Positions 8,735-16,761 of a DNA stretch of 64,000 nucleotides are shown one piece after another. Position numbers and translations under genes: made by a program. The DNA lies in the NCBI GenBank assembly GCA_948891265.1, contig CAQUBD010000007.1:5643-69642 (forward strand), given 5' to 3'. The notes under the pieces are model-generated. The model saw only the letters and a list, made by a program, of their open reading frames with translations, was not told the origin of the DNA and searched no databases. The stretch comes from an uncultured Clostridia bacterium. Its GTDB lineage: Bacteria > Bacillota > Clostridia > TANB77 > CAG-508. Each line of letters starts with the position of its first letter. Within the stretch, counting starts at the first letter, position 1.

Positions 8735-9077
8735 ATTATTACCTCCTTACTGTTTTATATATTATATTAATTTAAATGTTTTATTGTTCCTCTTTTATGT
8801 TACTTGTTTTTTAGATTTAATAATTTAGACTGTTAATTTCCTAATAGTTAGATTTCTTCTTCCTTATCTATTTCTTTTTTATCATTTTCTTCTAGTGGCA
8901 TTACTTTTGCTAATGTTTTATTATCATCATATATAGGATTATTAGGGTTAAGCTGCTGTACAAAATGTAAATGATTAATATTTTTAAGTAATTGCCCATA
9001 TATCTTGATTTTTCTTATCTTAACCCATATAATATATATTAATACAATTAATTTAAGTAATAAGCGAGGAATTTTAT
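8735..9077. other. Divergent intergenic region
   Basis: AT-rich spacer between the minus-strand spoVM pair and plus-strand nth. On the minus strand (8848-9060) a frame ends in a peptide rich in D/E/K (NPNNPIYDDNKTLAKV, then an acidic tail). It looks protein-like but has no start of its own and would overlap nth. It may be the tail of a lost gene. Confidence 0.4.
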
Positions 9078-9728
9078 ATGAAAAAACAAGAAGTAATAAA
9101 TTTTGTAGAATTATTAAAAAAAGCATATCCAGACGCAACATGCAGTTTAGACTTTGAAACACCATTTCAAATGGTAGTTGCAGTAATGCTATCAGCACAA
9201 TGCACTGATGAACGAGTTAATAAAACAACTCCTGCACTTTTTGAAAGATGTAAAACTATTCAAGACTTTATTGATATTGATATTAAAGAATTAGAAGAAA
9301 TTGTTCACCCTTGTGGTTTTTATAAAAATAAAGCTAAAAATATAAAATTATGTGCAAAGCAAGTCTTAGAAAATTTTAACGGAAAAGTCCCTGATAATAT
9401 GGAAGATTTACAAAGTTTAGCAGGTGTAGGCAGAAAATCTGCTAATGTAGTTATGCTTGAAGCATTTAACAAACCACAAGGAATTGCAGTTGATACACAC
9501 GCTAAAAGAATTTCTAATTTAATTGGTCTTTCAAAAGAAACTGATCCTTCTAAAATCGAACAAGACTTAGTTAAAATTTTTCCTAAAGAATATTTGAAAG
9601 ATATTAATCATCTATTTGTTTGGCATGGAAGAAATACTTGCGTTGCAAGAAAACCTAAGTGTGATATTTGCCCTGTTAATACATATTGCAAAAATTACAT
9701 TTCAAAATGTAATTCTGCCCCTCTATAA
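9078..9728 (+). CDS. nth: Endonuclease III
   Basis: 216 residues, full length. It is a DNA glycosylase/AP lyase that removes oxidised pyrimidines. Visible: helix-hairpin-helix with catalytic Lys (LAGVGRKSANVVMLEAF, about 115-131), catalytic Asp in GIAVDTHAKRISN (about 138), and the [4Fe-4S] ligands C-x6-C-x2-C-x5-C (CVARKPKCDICPVNTYC, about 190-206). The SD is GCGAGGAATTTTAT. It is a single gene with its own terminator, which is shared with the convergent acyltransferase. Confidence 0.97.
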   Translation: MKKQEVINFVELLKKAYPDATCSLDFETPFQMVVAVMLSAQCTDERVNKTTPALFERCKTIQDFIDIDIKELEEIVHPCGFYKNKAKNIKLCAKQVLENFNGKVPDNMEDLQSLAGVGRKSANVVMLEAFNKPQGIAVDTHAKRISNLIGLSKETDPSKIEQDLVKIFPKEYLKDINHLFVWHGRNTCVARKPKCDICPVNTYCKNYISKCNSAPL

Positions 9729-9732
9729 CAAC

Positions 9733-9771
9733 TAAAAAGTCGCTAGATTTATTGGAGCTAGTGACTTTTTT
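9733..9771. terminator. Bidirectional terminator
   Basis: AAAAAGTCGCTAG ... CTAGTGACTTTTT lies between convergent nth and the 258-aa acyltransferase. The stem overlaps the last codons of the latter. Confidence 0.85.
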
Positions 9772-10534
9772 CATATTTGACGACTTCAATATTACTATTG
9801 CTGCTTCTTTCAACCATTTTATTATAAATCTTATTTCTCAAATTTTCTTGTTGTTCTTTTAAATTAAGATTTTTATCTGGATAAAATGGTCCATCTACAT
9901 ATGATACAATTTTAACTTTATCATTATTCTTTCCATAACTCTGATATGTATTAGTTATACAAAAAGAAGGTTTTTTTAGCTTTACTGGATATTTGAATGA
10001 AACAGATTTAAAAGGTCTTATTTTGGTATAATATGGCCATATATGTGCTTCTGGAAAAATTGTAATTGAATAACCTTTTTTTATTCTTTTTTCAATTGTT
10101 TCTAAAAAATTCTTCATTGCCTCTTTATTACTAGGAATTGGTATTGCACCTAACATTTGAACAATATTTCCCAAAAATTTCATTGATACATTTTCTGGAT
10201 TTACTATTAGATAATTTATTTTGGGATAAACACAATTGCTTATTAAAAAAGTATCTGCAAATGCTTGTGTATGATTTCCATATATAAAATATCCCTCTTT
10301 CCTATACTCTTTTAATTTTTCTTTTCCTACATATTTTACTCTAAATTTTATTTTTGCATATAAATATTTTATTGGAATACTTAATACATTTTGTACAAGA
10401 AATCCACATATATTCCATATTATATTTTTATGAATATATTTATAATTTTCATCTATTTTTCTTGGTATTATCTTTGCATTTGAAAATTCATCATTTAGTT
10501 CATCTTGATAATATATCACTTTATCTTTTTTCAT
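9758..10534 (-). CDS. PlsC-like 1-acylglycerol-3-phosphate acyltransferase family
   Basis: 258 residues. The NHx4D motif is present as IYGNHTQAFADTFLI (about residue 90), with the family blocks MLGAIPIPSN (about 130) and FPEAHIWPYYTKIRPFKSVSFK (about 160). A hydrophobic segment near 45-60 may anchor it at the membrane face. Members transfer acyl chains from acyl-ACP or acyl-phosphate to lipid acceptors; the exact acceptor cannot be told. It is the last gene of the 14.4-9.7 kb lipid/glycolipid cluster, after a 109-bp gap that could hold a separate promoter. SD AAAAGGAGAAAAGGT. Confidence 0.85.
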   Translation of the reverse strand: MKKDKVIYYQDELNDEFSNAKIIPRKIDENYKYIHKNIIWNICGFLVQNVLSIPIKYLYAKIKFRVKYVGKEKLKEYRKEGYFIYGNHTQAFADTFLISNCVYPKINYLIVNPENVSMKFLGNIVQMLGAIPIPSNKEAMKNFLETIEKRIKKGYSITIFPEAHIWPYYTKIRPFKSVSFKYPVKLKKPSFCITNTYQSYGKNNDKVKIVSYVDGPFYPDKNLNLKEQQENLRNKIYNKMVERSSNSNIEVVKYEKSH

Positions 10535-10643
10535 ACCTTTTCTCCTTTTATTAGATTAATACCTATCTTTCTTTAGTACTTCTATAATATATAAAATGTT
10601 GATAAACTTAACATACCAACATTTTATAATAACTTATTATTTA

Positions 10644-11522
10644 TTATATAATAGATTTCTCTTTTTCCCTATTATTAATTGTTGTATATTCTAAAGGAAT
10701 TTTATAAAATTCTTCATATACATTTTTCCAAATTCTTGAATTTTCTTCCAACATTTTATTTGTATTTTCTTTTTCAGTTAAGCTTTCATCTGGATAAATT
10801 GGTTCTCCAATATTAACTGTGTATTCTTGAATCGGAAATCCATCTTCTCCAATCATATCACTATCATTCATTGTAATAAATATTGGTACTACTGGAACTT
10901 TATTTCTTGCTGCAATTTTAAATGCTCCTATTTTTAATGGCTTTGGTTTTCTATAATTCCACCACATACTTTGTTCAGGATATATTAATATAAATTCTCC
11001 TCTTTGTAAAAGTGTGTCTACTGCTTTCATAAATTCTACCATTGTTCTATTACTAGAGCTTAATGGCAATGTATCTGCATTTCTAAATAAGAATCCATAA
11101 AATCCTGGGAAATTAGTATAATTTCCTTCTCTTATAACTTTGTGCAATCTTTTTGTTTTGCCTTGATTTGACATTCTAAATACTTTTTCTATTGTGAAAC
11201 AGTCATAAGGATTAAAATGATTACATGTTATAAGTGCTCCTGTTTCTACTTTATTAAGATTTTCTATTCCTTTTACATCCTTTATGATTAATTTATTATT
11301 TTTTAATAAATCATCTAAAAATTTTTCTCCAACTTTATTGGCAAAGATCCTTTTTATCTTACTTGTCATTGTTGTTCTTAAATAATCTATATTTTCTGGA
11401 GTCAATACAATTGTTGGTGGATCATCTTCGACATCTATATCAAATTTTCCTTCTTTTTCAAGTTGCTCTATCTTTTTTAATACTTCTATTCTATCTTTTG
11501 CTTTTGGTATACTTTGTTCCAT
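10644..11522 (-). CDS. PlsC-like acyltransferase, second paralogue
   Basis: 292 residues. The acyltransferase motif is NHFNPYD (about 100), followed by a substrate block around TLPLSSSNRT and YPEQSMWWNYRKPKPLKIGAF with EQ in place of EG (about 180), then NKVPVVPIF. The N-terminal 75 residues are extra compared with a minimal PlsC. It begins 6 bp before the end of the upstream GT8 gene region, so it is translationally linked. Function is probably acylation of a glycolipid or phospholipid intermediate at the inner face of the membrane. Confidence 0.85.
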   Translation of the reverse strand: MEQSIPKAKDRIEVLKKIEQLEKEGKFDIDVEDDPPTIVLTPENIDYLRTTMTSKIKRIFANKVGEKFLDDLLKNNKLIIKDVKGIENLNKVETGALITCNHFNPYDCFTIEKVFRMSNQGKTKRLHKVIREGNYTNFPGFYGFLFRNADTLPLSSSNRTMVEFMKAVDTLLQRGEFILIYPEQSMWWNYRKPKPLKIGAFKIAARNKVPVVPIFITMNDSDMIGEDGFPIQEYTVNIGEPIYPDESLTEKENTNKMLEENSRIWKNVYEEFYKIPLEYTTINNREKEKSII

Positions 11523-11528
11523 TATAAA

Positions 11529-12464
11529 CTATCTCCTATTTTTTCTATCGTCACCTACACATGAATTTTCTCTAATTGCAAATTCTACTAACATTTTTTC
11601 AGCTTCTCTATCTTGAAATTTTTGTTCTTCAGTATAACTTTCTCTTGTTTGTAAAATTTCATCATAAAATTCTGTTTCTTTAGCATATTTCCAAAAATAC
11701 TCATTATATTTAACATCTTCAAAACGCCATGGTTTATATGCAAAATTGTAGTGTACTATTTTTATATCTTCTGGTTTTGTTTCTTCATTCACATATGGCA
11801 TTACATCCCAGTCATGACTAACTAAAGTAACTCTTCCTTTACACAATCTGTTTAAATAGTCTTGGTCTTGTGCAACTGAAAATTTCACCTTTTCTAATAG
11901 ATATAAAAATTTCTCTTGGAATTTAAATTTTCTTAATTCATCTAAATTCATTAGTAATACACCAGCATTAAAATAATGTTGATAGTTCGCAACTCCTACT
12001 ACTAATTCTGCATAATCTTGAAATACTTTATTAGTTTGTATTATATCATCTGGTGCTGCTGCAACTAAATTTGTTCCCATATCTGTATTATATAATTCTG
12101 ATATATCTCCTAGTACTATAATATCACTGTCTAAGTATAATACTTTATCATATTGTGGATATAATTCTGGCAAGAATAATCTAAAATATGTTGTATTTGT
12201 ATAATAATCACGTGTATATAATTTATCTTTTACTTTTTCTATGTAATAACTTAAATCTACAAATTCTATATTTATATTTTCATTTTCATATTTTTTTATT
12301 TGATCCATATGTGATTTTTGTACATCTGTATGTAAAATTTTTATTAAATATTTATATTCTTTACTTGCATTTTCTATTAATGATTTTAATGCAACAGCTA
12401 GAAATGGTGTATATTTATCGTCCATTGCAAAAAATATTGGTATTTCTTTTAATTTTTCGTTCAT
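11529..12464 (-). CDS. Family 8 glycosyltransferase
   Basis: 311 residues. GT8 signatures: PIFFAMDDKYTPFLAVALKSL at the start, metal-binding DSD at 112-114 (VLYLDSDIIVLGD), HYFNAGVLLMNL (about 165) and the C-terminal metal ligand HYNFAYKPW (about 245). It is a retaining hexosyltransferase using a UDP-sugar. The acceptor is unknown; GT8 enzymes in Gram-positives modify lipopolysaccharide-like glycolipids, teichoic acids or glycoproteins. SD AAAAAGGGGAAAAGAA. It lies between a second, divergent GT8 gene and two acyltransferases. Confidence 0.92.
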   Translation of the reverse strand: MNEKLKEIPIFFAMDDKYTPFLAVALKSLIENASKEYKYLIKILHTDVQKSHMDQIKKYENENINIEFVDLSYYIEKVKDKLYTRDYYTNTTYFRLFLPELYPQYDKVLYLDSDIIVLGDISELYNTDMGTNLVAAAPDDIIQTNKVFQDYAELVVGVANYQHYFNAGVLLMNLDELRKFKFQEKFLYLLEKVKFSVAQDQDYLNRLCKGRVTLVSHDWDVMPYVNEETKPEDIKIVHYNFAYKPWRFEDVKYNEYFWKYAKETEFYDEILQTRESYTEEQKFQDREAEKMLVEFAIRENSCVGDDRKNRR

Positions 12465-12482
12465 TTCTTTTCCCCTTTTTAA

Positions 12483-13328
12483 TTAATTTATCTTACTTAA
12501 TTGCAAGATTTTATCTTCATACTGTTTTTTAAATTTTAGATATTCATTTAAATCTTCATCAAATGCATGACATCTCAATATTTTATGAACATCTTCAACA
12601 TGCCATTGTTTAATATTTCTAACACGAGGATATCGTTTAAGTAATAGTCTTTTACAGAAATGACAAATTACAGTATCTTTTTTATTAAATCTTGATTGTT
12701 CATTGTATATTCTTGATAATAATAATTTTTTAGTTGTAGAATGATATATTGCATCTTGATCAGCAAATAACATTTTTTTATTTTTAATTAAATATCTTGC
12801 TTTTTCTAATAATTTTGTCTGTTTTATTTTATTCATATTTAGCAACAACATTCCAGCATTTATATAGTCTGGATATAAAAGCCAAGAACCATATTTTTCT
12901 TTTACTGCAGCATACTCATATTCTGATATATCTGTATTATATAGTTTAGAAATATCATCTCCTGCCATCATATCAATATCAAGATATAATATTTTTTCAG
13001 GGATATCTGGTACTAAGTCTGCCAATAACCTTAATAATGTATATGGGGTGCAATATGCACCTTCATTTTTACAATTTCCAAATTCTTTTTCATACAAATC
13101 TGTAACATCAATTTTTTGAACTTTGTTATTTTCATTTTTTAATTTTACTACTTCATTCAAAAATTCTATTTGTTCATCTTTTATACAAGTATATTCTGGT
13201 TTTATTCTTGTTATATCCGCTGTAAAAATGTAAACATTTACAGCTTCTTTTGTTTTATTTGTTATTGATATTAGCTCTGTTAGTGCTCCATCAAATACTT
13301 TTTCATTTCCACATAAAAGTATATTCAT
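12483..13328 (-). CDS. Divergent family 8 glycosyltransferase
   Basis: The frame is open from 13364, but the ATG at 13328 follows AGGGGAAAAATT and starts with the normal first beta strand (MNILLCGNEKVFDGAL). 281 residues. DID at 117-119 (ILYLDIDMMAGDDISKLYN) replaces DSD. NAGMLLLNM (about 155) and DQDAIYHS (about 185) follow, and the final HFCKR-type block retains a His. Sequence drift from the neighbouring GT8 suggests a different sugar or acceptor. It sits between the UPF0104 gene and the other GT8 gene. Confidence 0.85.
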   Translation of the reverse strand: MNILLCGNEKVFDGALTELISITNKTKEAVNVYIFTADITRIKPEYTCIKDEQIEFLNEVVKLKNENNKVQKIDVTDLYEKEFGNCKNEGAYCTPYTLLRLLADLVPDIPEKILYLDIDMMAGDDISKLYNTDISEYEYAAVKEKYGSWLLYPDYINAGMLLLNMNKIKQTKLLEKARYLIKNKKMLFADQDAIYHSTTKKLLLSRIYNEQSRFNKKDTVICHFCKRLLLKRYPRVRNIKQWHVEDVHKILRCHAFDEDLNEYLKFKKQYEDKILQLSKIN

Positions 13329-13373
13329 AATTTTTCCCCTATTATTATTTTCAATCCACTTCATTATATATTA

Positions 13374-14393
13374 TTATTCTTCTTTTTTCAACTTTTTTTG
13401 CATTAAAATATTTATTATTGTTACTATCATACTAACTATTATTAACAAATAGAAGTTTATTCCCCTAGCTAATAGCATTACTCCATTTATCATATTTTCT
13501 GGCAAAATTGACGCAAAAATTGCTATAAACCCACCTTCACTAACACCTACTGCTCCAGGTGAAGGAATTCCAGATACTGTTGCATATAACATTGATTGTA
13601 TTGTTGTTATTTGTACAATATTATGACCACTTAGTCCAAATGAGCAATATACCCAATATGATACACTGTAAAATGCTATAAATTGAATATATGTTGTTAT
13701 TAGTGTCTTTAATATTACTAATTTATTATTTTTTATATAATCACTACTATTTTGATATTTAGCAATTTCTTCTTCTAATCTCTTTTGTTTTTCTTCTATA
13801 TTTCTAATTTTAAATTTTTTCATTATTTTAATTACAAAATTAATCAATTTGTTTAATATTCTCTTTGAAAAAATTGCAATTAATAATAATGTAAGTGCTG
13901 TTGCATTTAAAACTATTCCTATTACAAATAATATCACTAATGGTTGATTTAAATATTTATAATTAAATATTACACTTATTAGTGCAATAGAAATTGTTAC
14001 AACTTGCATACTACTTAAATTTATTAAAAGTGCTAATGTAGAATTTGCAACTGTTATTTTTTCTTTATGCATATAATATATTTGCATTGGCTGCCCACCA
14101 CTTGCAGCTGGTGTTATGCCACTAAAGAAAAATCCTATCAAAGCATATTTTATACTACTTATAAATGTTATTTTCTCATTTAATATTTTTAGTGTCCTTC
14201 TTATATTTACTGCTTCTCCTATTACATATATACACATACATAATACTGCTATTAATATATATTGATATTTTGCATTTTTTACAAGACTAAGTATTTGCGT
14301 TACATCTTGATCTTTTAATATTATATAAAATGTTAGTATTATTAATAGTATAAATATTATTAAATTCTTTATCATTTTTTTTGTTTTATTCAT
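13374..14393 (-). CDS. UPF0104 / flippase-like integral membrane protein
   Basis: 339 residues, about eight membrane helices. The family block FFFSGITPAASGGQPMQIYY is at about 85-105, and SGIPSPGAVGVSEGGF at about 275. This is the LPG_synthase_TM domain found in MprF and in AglD-like proteins, thought to move lipids across the membrane. It lacks the soluble aminoacyl transferase domain of MprF. It is first of the cluster UPF0104-GT8-GT8-PlsC-PlsC, which suggests making and translocating a glycolipid. The SD is weak (GAAGAATAGAAA). Confidence 0.85.
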   Translation of the reverse strand: MNKTKKMIKNLIIFILLIILTFYIILKDQDVTQILSLVKNAKYQYILIAVLCMCIYVIGEAVNIRRTLKILNEKITFISSIKYALIGFFFSGITPAASGGQPMQIYYMHKEKITVANSTLALLINLSSMQVVTISIALISVIFNYKYLNQPLVILFVIGIVLNATALTLLLIAIFSKRILNKLINFVIKIMKKFKIRNIEEKQKRLEEEIAKYQNSSDYIKNNKLVILKTLITTYIQFIAFYSVSYWVYCSFGLSGHNIVQITTIQSMLYATVSGIPSPGAVGVSEGGFIAIFASILPENMINGVMLLARGINFYLLIIVSMIVTIINILMQKKLKKEE

Positions 14394-14637
14394 TTTCTAT
14401 TCTTCCATTTTTTATTTTTTGCTTTATTATCATTTATTTTTATTACTTTGTCAACTATAATTTTTCCTTTAAGTCTTAGTTTCTTCTTTAGATTACAAAT
14501 TTAAAGTTATACAAGTAACTTTATTGATTAATTGTAAATTACTTTTATTTTGTTCTAATCTTATCATAAACTTATATTTTTTACAACAAAATAGAAAACA
14601 AAACATATTAATCTAAACTATTTTTTACATAATTTGA

Positions 14638-14754
14638 TTAATATGCCTTGATTACAATAATTCCTATTTGCTCATTTATAATTGTTTTATATTCTGATGC
14701 TTTTATTCCTGAGCAAGCCTGATATATTTCATTTGTTAAATTTTTCCATTTGAG
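14638..14754 (-). pseudogene. Fragment resembling phage antirepressor-type protein
   Basis: Between in-frame stops at 14755 and 14638 lies KWKNLTNEIYQACSGIKASE followed by YKTIINEQIGI. This pattern (two short helices, 'S.YK') resembles the DNA-damage/antirepressor proteins of phages where an 'R.NMT' block normally follows. There is no start codon or SD. I read it as a remnant, with low certainty about the family. Confidence 0.3.
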
Positions 14755-14792
14755 CTAGTCAAAGTTTGAAAGAAGATATTATAACTTATTTC

Positions 14793-15224
14793 CTACTCTA
14801 TAGTTCTTCTGTCTATTTCTAAAACTTTACTTATAAATTTATTTATTTCTATATAATCATGTATAGGAATCTTTACTCTTTCATAAAATTTATTAAAAAC
14901 ATCGGAAATTTTTATTTTTCCCTTTTTATATAATTCAATCTTTTTTTCTACATCTCTTTTAAAAGCTCTTTTATATGCGTGAATTAAACTTGTCCTTTTT
15001 ATAATAATTTTTCCTTTAAGAAGGATAGGAGTCATATATTCATAAATATGTCTACCTTCAATTATGAGAGGTTCACTTATATTTGATATTAAATATGTAT
15101 ATATTTTATTAGTATATTCATAGTATTTTAAATCAACTTTTTTATCTATTTTTCTTTTATTAAAATATTGAAATATTTTTTGATCCTTAGTTTCAGGATA
15201 TAATTTATTTTTTCTGCAAACTTG
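14793..15224 (-). pseudogene. C-terminal remnant of an unknown, possibly kinase-like, protein
   Basis: The frame is open from just after a TAG at 15225-15227 to the stop at 14793, 143 codons, but the only ATG (15035) is in the middle and has no SD. Sequence such as LIIEGRHIYEYM, IIIKRTSLIHAYKRAFKRDV and KIPIHDYIEINKFI is convincingly protein-like. Regularly spaced Arg residues recall the lid of P-loop nucleotide or shikimate-type kinases, but the P-loop half is absent. Probably a truncated gene in a decaying region. Confidence 0.45.
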
Positions 15225-15372
15225 CTAGCTTTATATTTTGCTTGTATGATAAATATGTATAGGTGTACTCATACCAATATCTTTATTGTACAAATTATAC
15301 TATGTATTATAAACTTGTACAATAGAATTTATATGGTAGCACACATTTCTGTGGTTCTCATTTTTTATCTTT

Positions 15373-15401
15373 ACTATACATTCATTTTTTAACTTTGTCA
15401 A
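15373..15401 (-). promoter_or_regulatory. Relic copy of the antisense promoter of the toxin locus
   Basis: On the minus strand TTGACA-N17-TATAGT is followed by AAAGATAAAAAATGAG. The intact locus has TTGACA-N17-TATAAT followed by AAAGATAGAAAATGAG. Downstream sequence (ACCACAGAAATGTGTG) also resembles it. No matching toxin ORF is found at 15050-15350, so this looks like half of a lost second copy. Confidence 0.55.
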
Positions 15402-15825
15402 ATGTTAAAATCTATATGTATTACGAAATTGGAAATTTTCTTATAAATTAATTAAAATATATTTTATGTCATTTTTTATAAAACCATATTTTCATATAAC
15501 TTTATTACTGGAGGATTAGATGAATCAAGTTCTATTTTCTTACAATTAATTTCATTAAGAAAATCTAGTCAGCATAAAATAAAAAATGTTCTTATAGAAC
15601 GCTAAATCCCATAAAAACATCCATACTGGTGCCCTAACTAGACACGTTTGCGAAATCATTAGGGCAAAAAAATATCATTTTCAACTCTTAATTATAGTCA
15701 TATCAGTAGTTTGCAAGTATTATATTTGCAAACTTGTTTTTTGACTATATTTAATGTAACATAAAATAGTAGAAATTACAAGAGCTAAAACAAAAATAAT
15801 ATTTCCAAAATTTTGTTTTGTTCGC

Positions 15826-15854
15826 TTGTATTTTATCTAATAATGTTGTATAGT
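15826..15854 (+). promoter_or_regulatory. Promoter of the candidate toxin mRNA
   Basis: TTGTAT-N17-TATAGT; predicted start near 15861. The transcript would begin ATATAGAAAATGAG, nearly the same 5' sequence as the convergent antisense RNA. Confidence 0.65.
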
Positions 15855-15966
15855 TGTAGATATAGAAAATGAGAATAAGCGGAGTGTGTTGCCACCTTTG
15901 ACAACTTAGTGTTTACAAAAACCTCCACAACTTAGTTTGTGAGATTGAATCTAGGAGGTGGTTAAT

Positions 15967-16083
15967 ATGGTAGAATCAGCATTAATAATTATTACATATC
16001 TACTTTTCTACGGATTAGTAGCAATGACTATCATAAATGTTGCCTTGTTAATCATCATCTGTTGGTTACTTCATAGGCAATAA
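15967..16083 (+). CDS. Candidate type I toxin, 38-aa hydrophobic peptide
   Basis: 38 codons behind a very strong SD (TAGGAGGTGGTTAAT). The peptide is acidic at residue 3, has one long hydrophobic helix (about residues 4-34, with ALIIITYLLFYGLVAM) and a short basic tail (LLHRQ). The leader of about 105 nt contains two stretches able to cover the SD: CCACCT at 15892-15897 and ACCTCC at 15921-15926, against AGGAGGTGG at 15953-15961. A convergent antisense RNA overlaps the 3' end. These are hallmarks of type I toxins such as Fst, TxpA or BsrG, but I see no clear sequence match to any of them. A plain small membrane protein is the alternative. Confidence 0.7.
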   Translation: MVESALIIITYLLFYGLVAMTIINVALLIIICWLLHRQ

Positions 16084-16165
16084 AAAATAAACCATTCTGC
16101 TTTGGCGAGTGAAATGGTTTATTAAACATATTCTCGGCAACACACTTTGTGTTACTCATTTTCTA
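16082..16165 (-). ncRNA. Candidate antisense antitoxin RNA (about 84 nt)
   Basis: It starts downstream of a perfect consensus promoter and ends at a hairpin (10-bp stem 16087-16096 / 16113-16122) followed by TTTTTT at 16087-16082, right at the toxin stop codon. Its 5' segment (AGATAGAAAATGAG, then AAAGTGTGTTGCC) repeats the 5' end of the toxin mRNA, so each RNA end can pair with the other transcript. This arrangement matches the convergent RNA I/RNA II organisation of par/fst loci. Confidence 0.65.
16087..16122. terminator. Shared hairpin of the toxin/antitoxin locus
   Basis: Perfect 10-bp inverted repeat ATAAACCATT/AATGGTTTAT with a 16-nt loop. A T6 run follows on the minus strand (strong terminator for the antisense RNA); on the plus strand only TTATTA follows (weak). 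Confidence 0.8.
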
Positions 16166-16170
16166 TCTTT

Positions 16171-16199
16171 ATTATACAGTCATTTTTTTATTTTGTCAA
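16171..16199 (-). promoter_or_regulatory. Consensus promoter of the antisense RNA
   Basis: TTGACA (16199-16194), 17-bp spacer, TATAAT (16176-16171): an exact sigma-A consensus, the strongest promoter I see in the window. Antisense antitoxins usually have stronger promoters than their toxins. Confidence 0.85.
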
Positions 16200-16281
16200 A
16201 TATAATTTTTTCACAATTTTTTACTGTATAAAACTATTTAATCTAACTTACAACTTGTAATTTTTCGAGATGATTATAACA

Positions 16282-16308
16282 TAAAAGACAGACTATTTCC
16301 AGTCTGTC
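16282..16308 (-). terminator. Rho-independent terminator
   Basis: GACAGACT-GGAAAT-AGTCTGTC followed by TTTTAT on the minus strand, after the VOC gene. Confidence 0.85.
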
Positions 16309-16316
16309 CTCTAATA

Positions 16317-16697
16317 TTAACAAGATATTGTTAATATATTTCCATTATTATCAAAAATAGCAAATTCATCTTTACCATAAAAAGTTTTATGAAGTTCTTT
16401 AGCAATTTCTACTTTATCTTTTAATTCGTTATACATTGCCAAAACATCATTAACAGTTATAAATAGTGTAAATGTTGGTACTATTTCATCAGTTTTTAAA
16501 GTTGGATATTCACTAATTAAGTTTTCTTGTTCTTGTAACATTATAGAAATTTTATCCTTATTTAAAATAGCAAAATTCAAAGTTTCTCCCTCTTCTGGAA
16601 CACTTAATACTTTTGTGAAACCTAAATTTTCTTCATAAAATTTTATTGTTTCTTTTACATTTTTAACCATAATATTGGTTGTTATTGTTTCATACAT
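16317..16697 (-). CDS. VOC superfamily (glyoxalase/bleomycin-resistance fold) protein
   Basis: 126 residues with two beta-alpha-beta-beta-beta modules: N-terminal TTNIMVKNVKETIKFYEENLGF and second module FTLFITVNDVLAMYNELKD ending in IFDNNGNILTISC. The metal-ligand pattern is incomplete, which fits VOC proteins that bind rather than convert ligands. It is next to an AraC-type regulator that may control it. Substrate unknown. Confidence 0.85.
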   Translation of the reverse strand: MYETITTNIMVKNVKETIKFYEENLGFTKVLSVPEEGETLNFAILNKDKISIMLQEQENLISEYPTLKTDEIVPTFTLFITVNDVLAMYNELKDKVEIAKELHKTFYGKDEFAIFDNNGNILTISC

Positions 16698-16761
16698 ATA
16701 TTTCTATCTCCAATATAATTATAAGAAAATAATTTAAAACTGTATTGTAAAAAATGGACAA

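Noticed and set aside
8848..9198. Minus-strand 116-codon frame
   Set aside because: Its start lies inside nth on the other strand and the first half is an antisense shadow; only the last 60 codons look protein-like, and they have no start.
15456..15605. Short plus-strand frame ending ...LQLISLRKSSQHKIKNVLIER
   Set aside because: Looks like a gene tail but has an upstream stop, no start codon with SD and no recognisable family.
15631..15665. Inverted repeat GCCCTAA ... TTAGGGC followed by AAAAAAA
   Set aside because: The loop of about 20 bases and lack of a T-run on the transcribed side make a terminator unlikely; no gene ends nearby.
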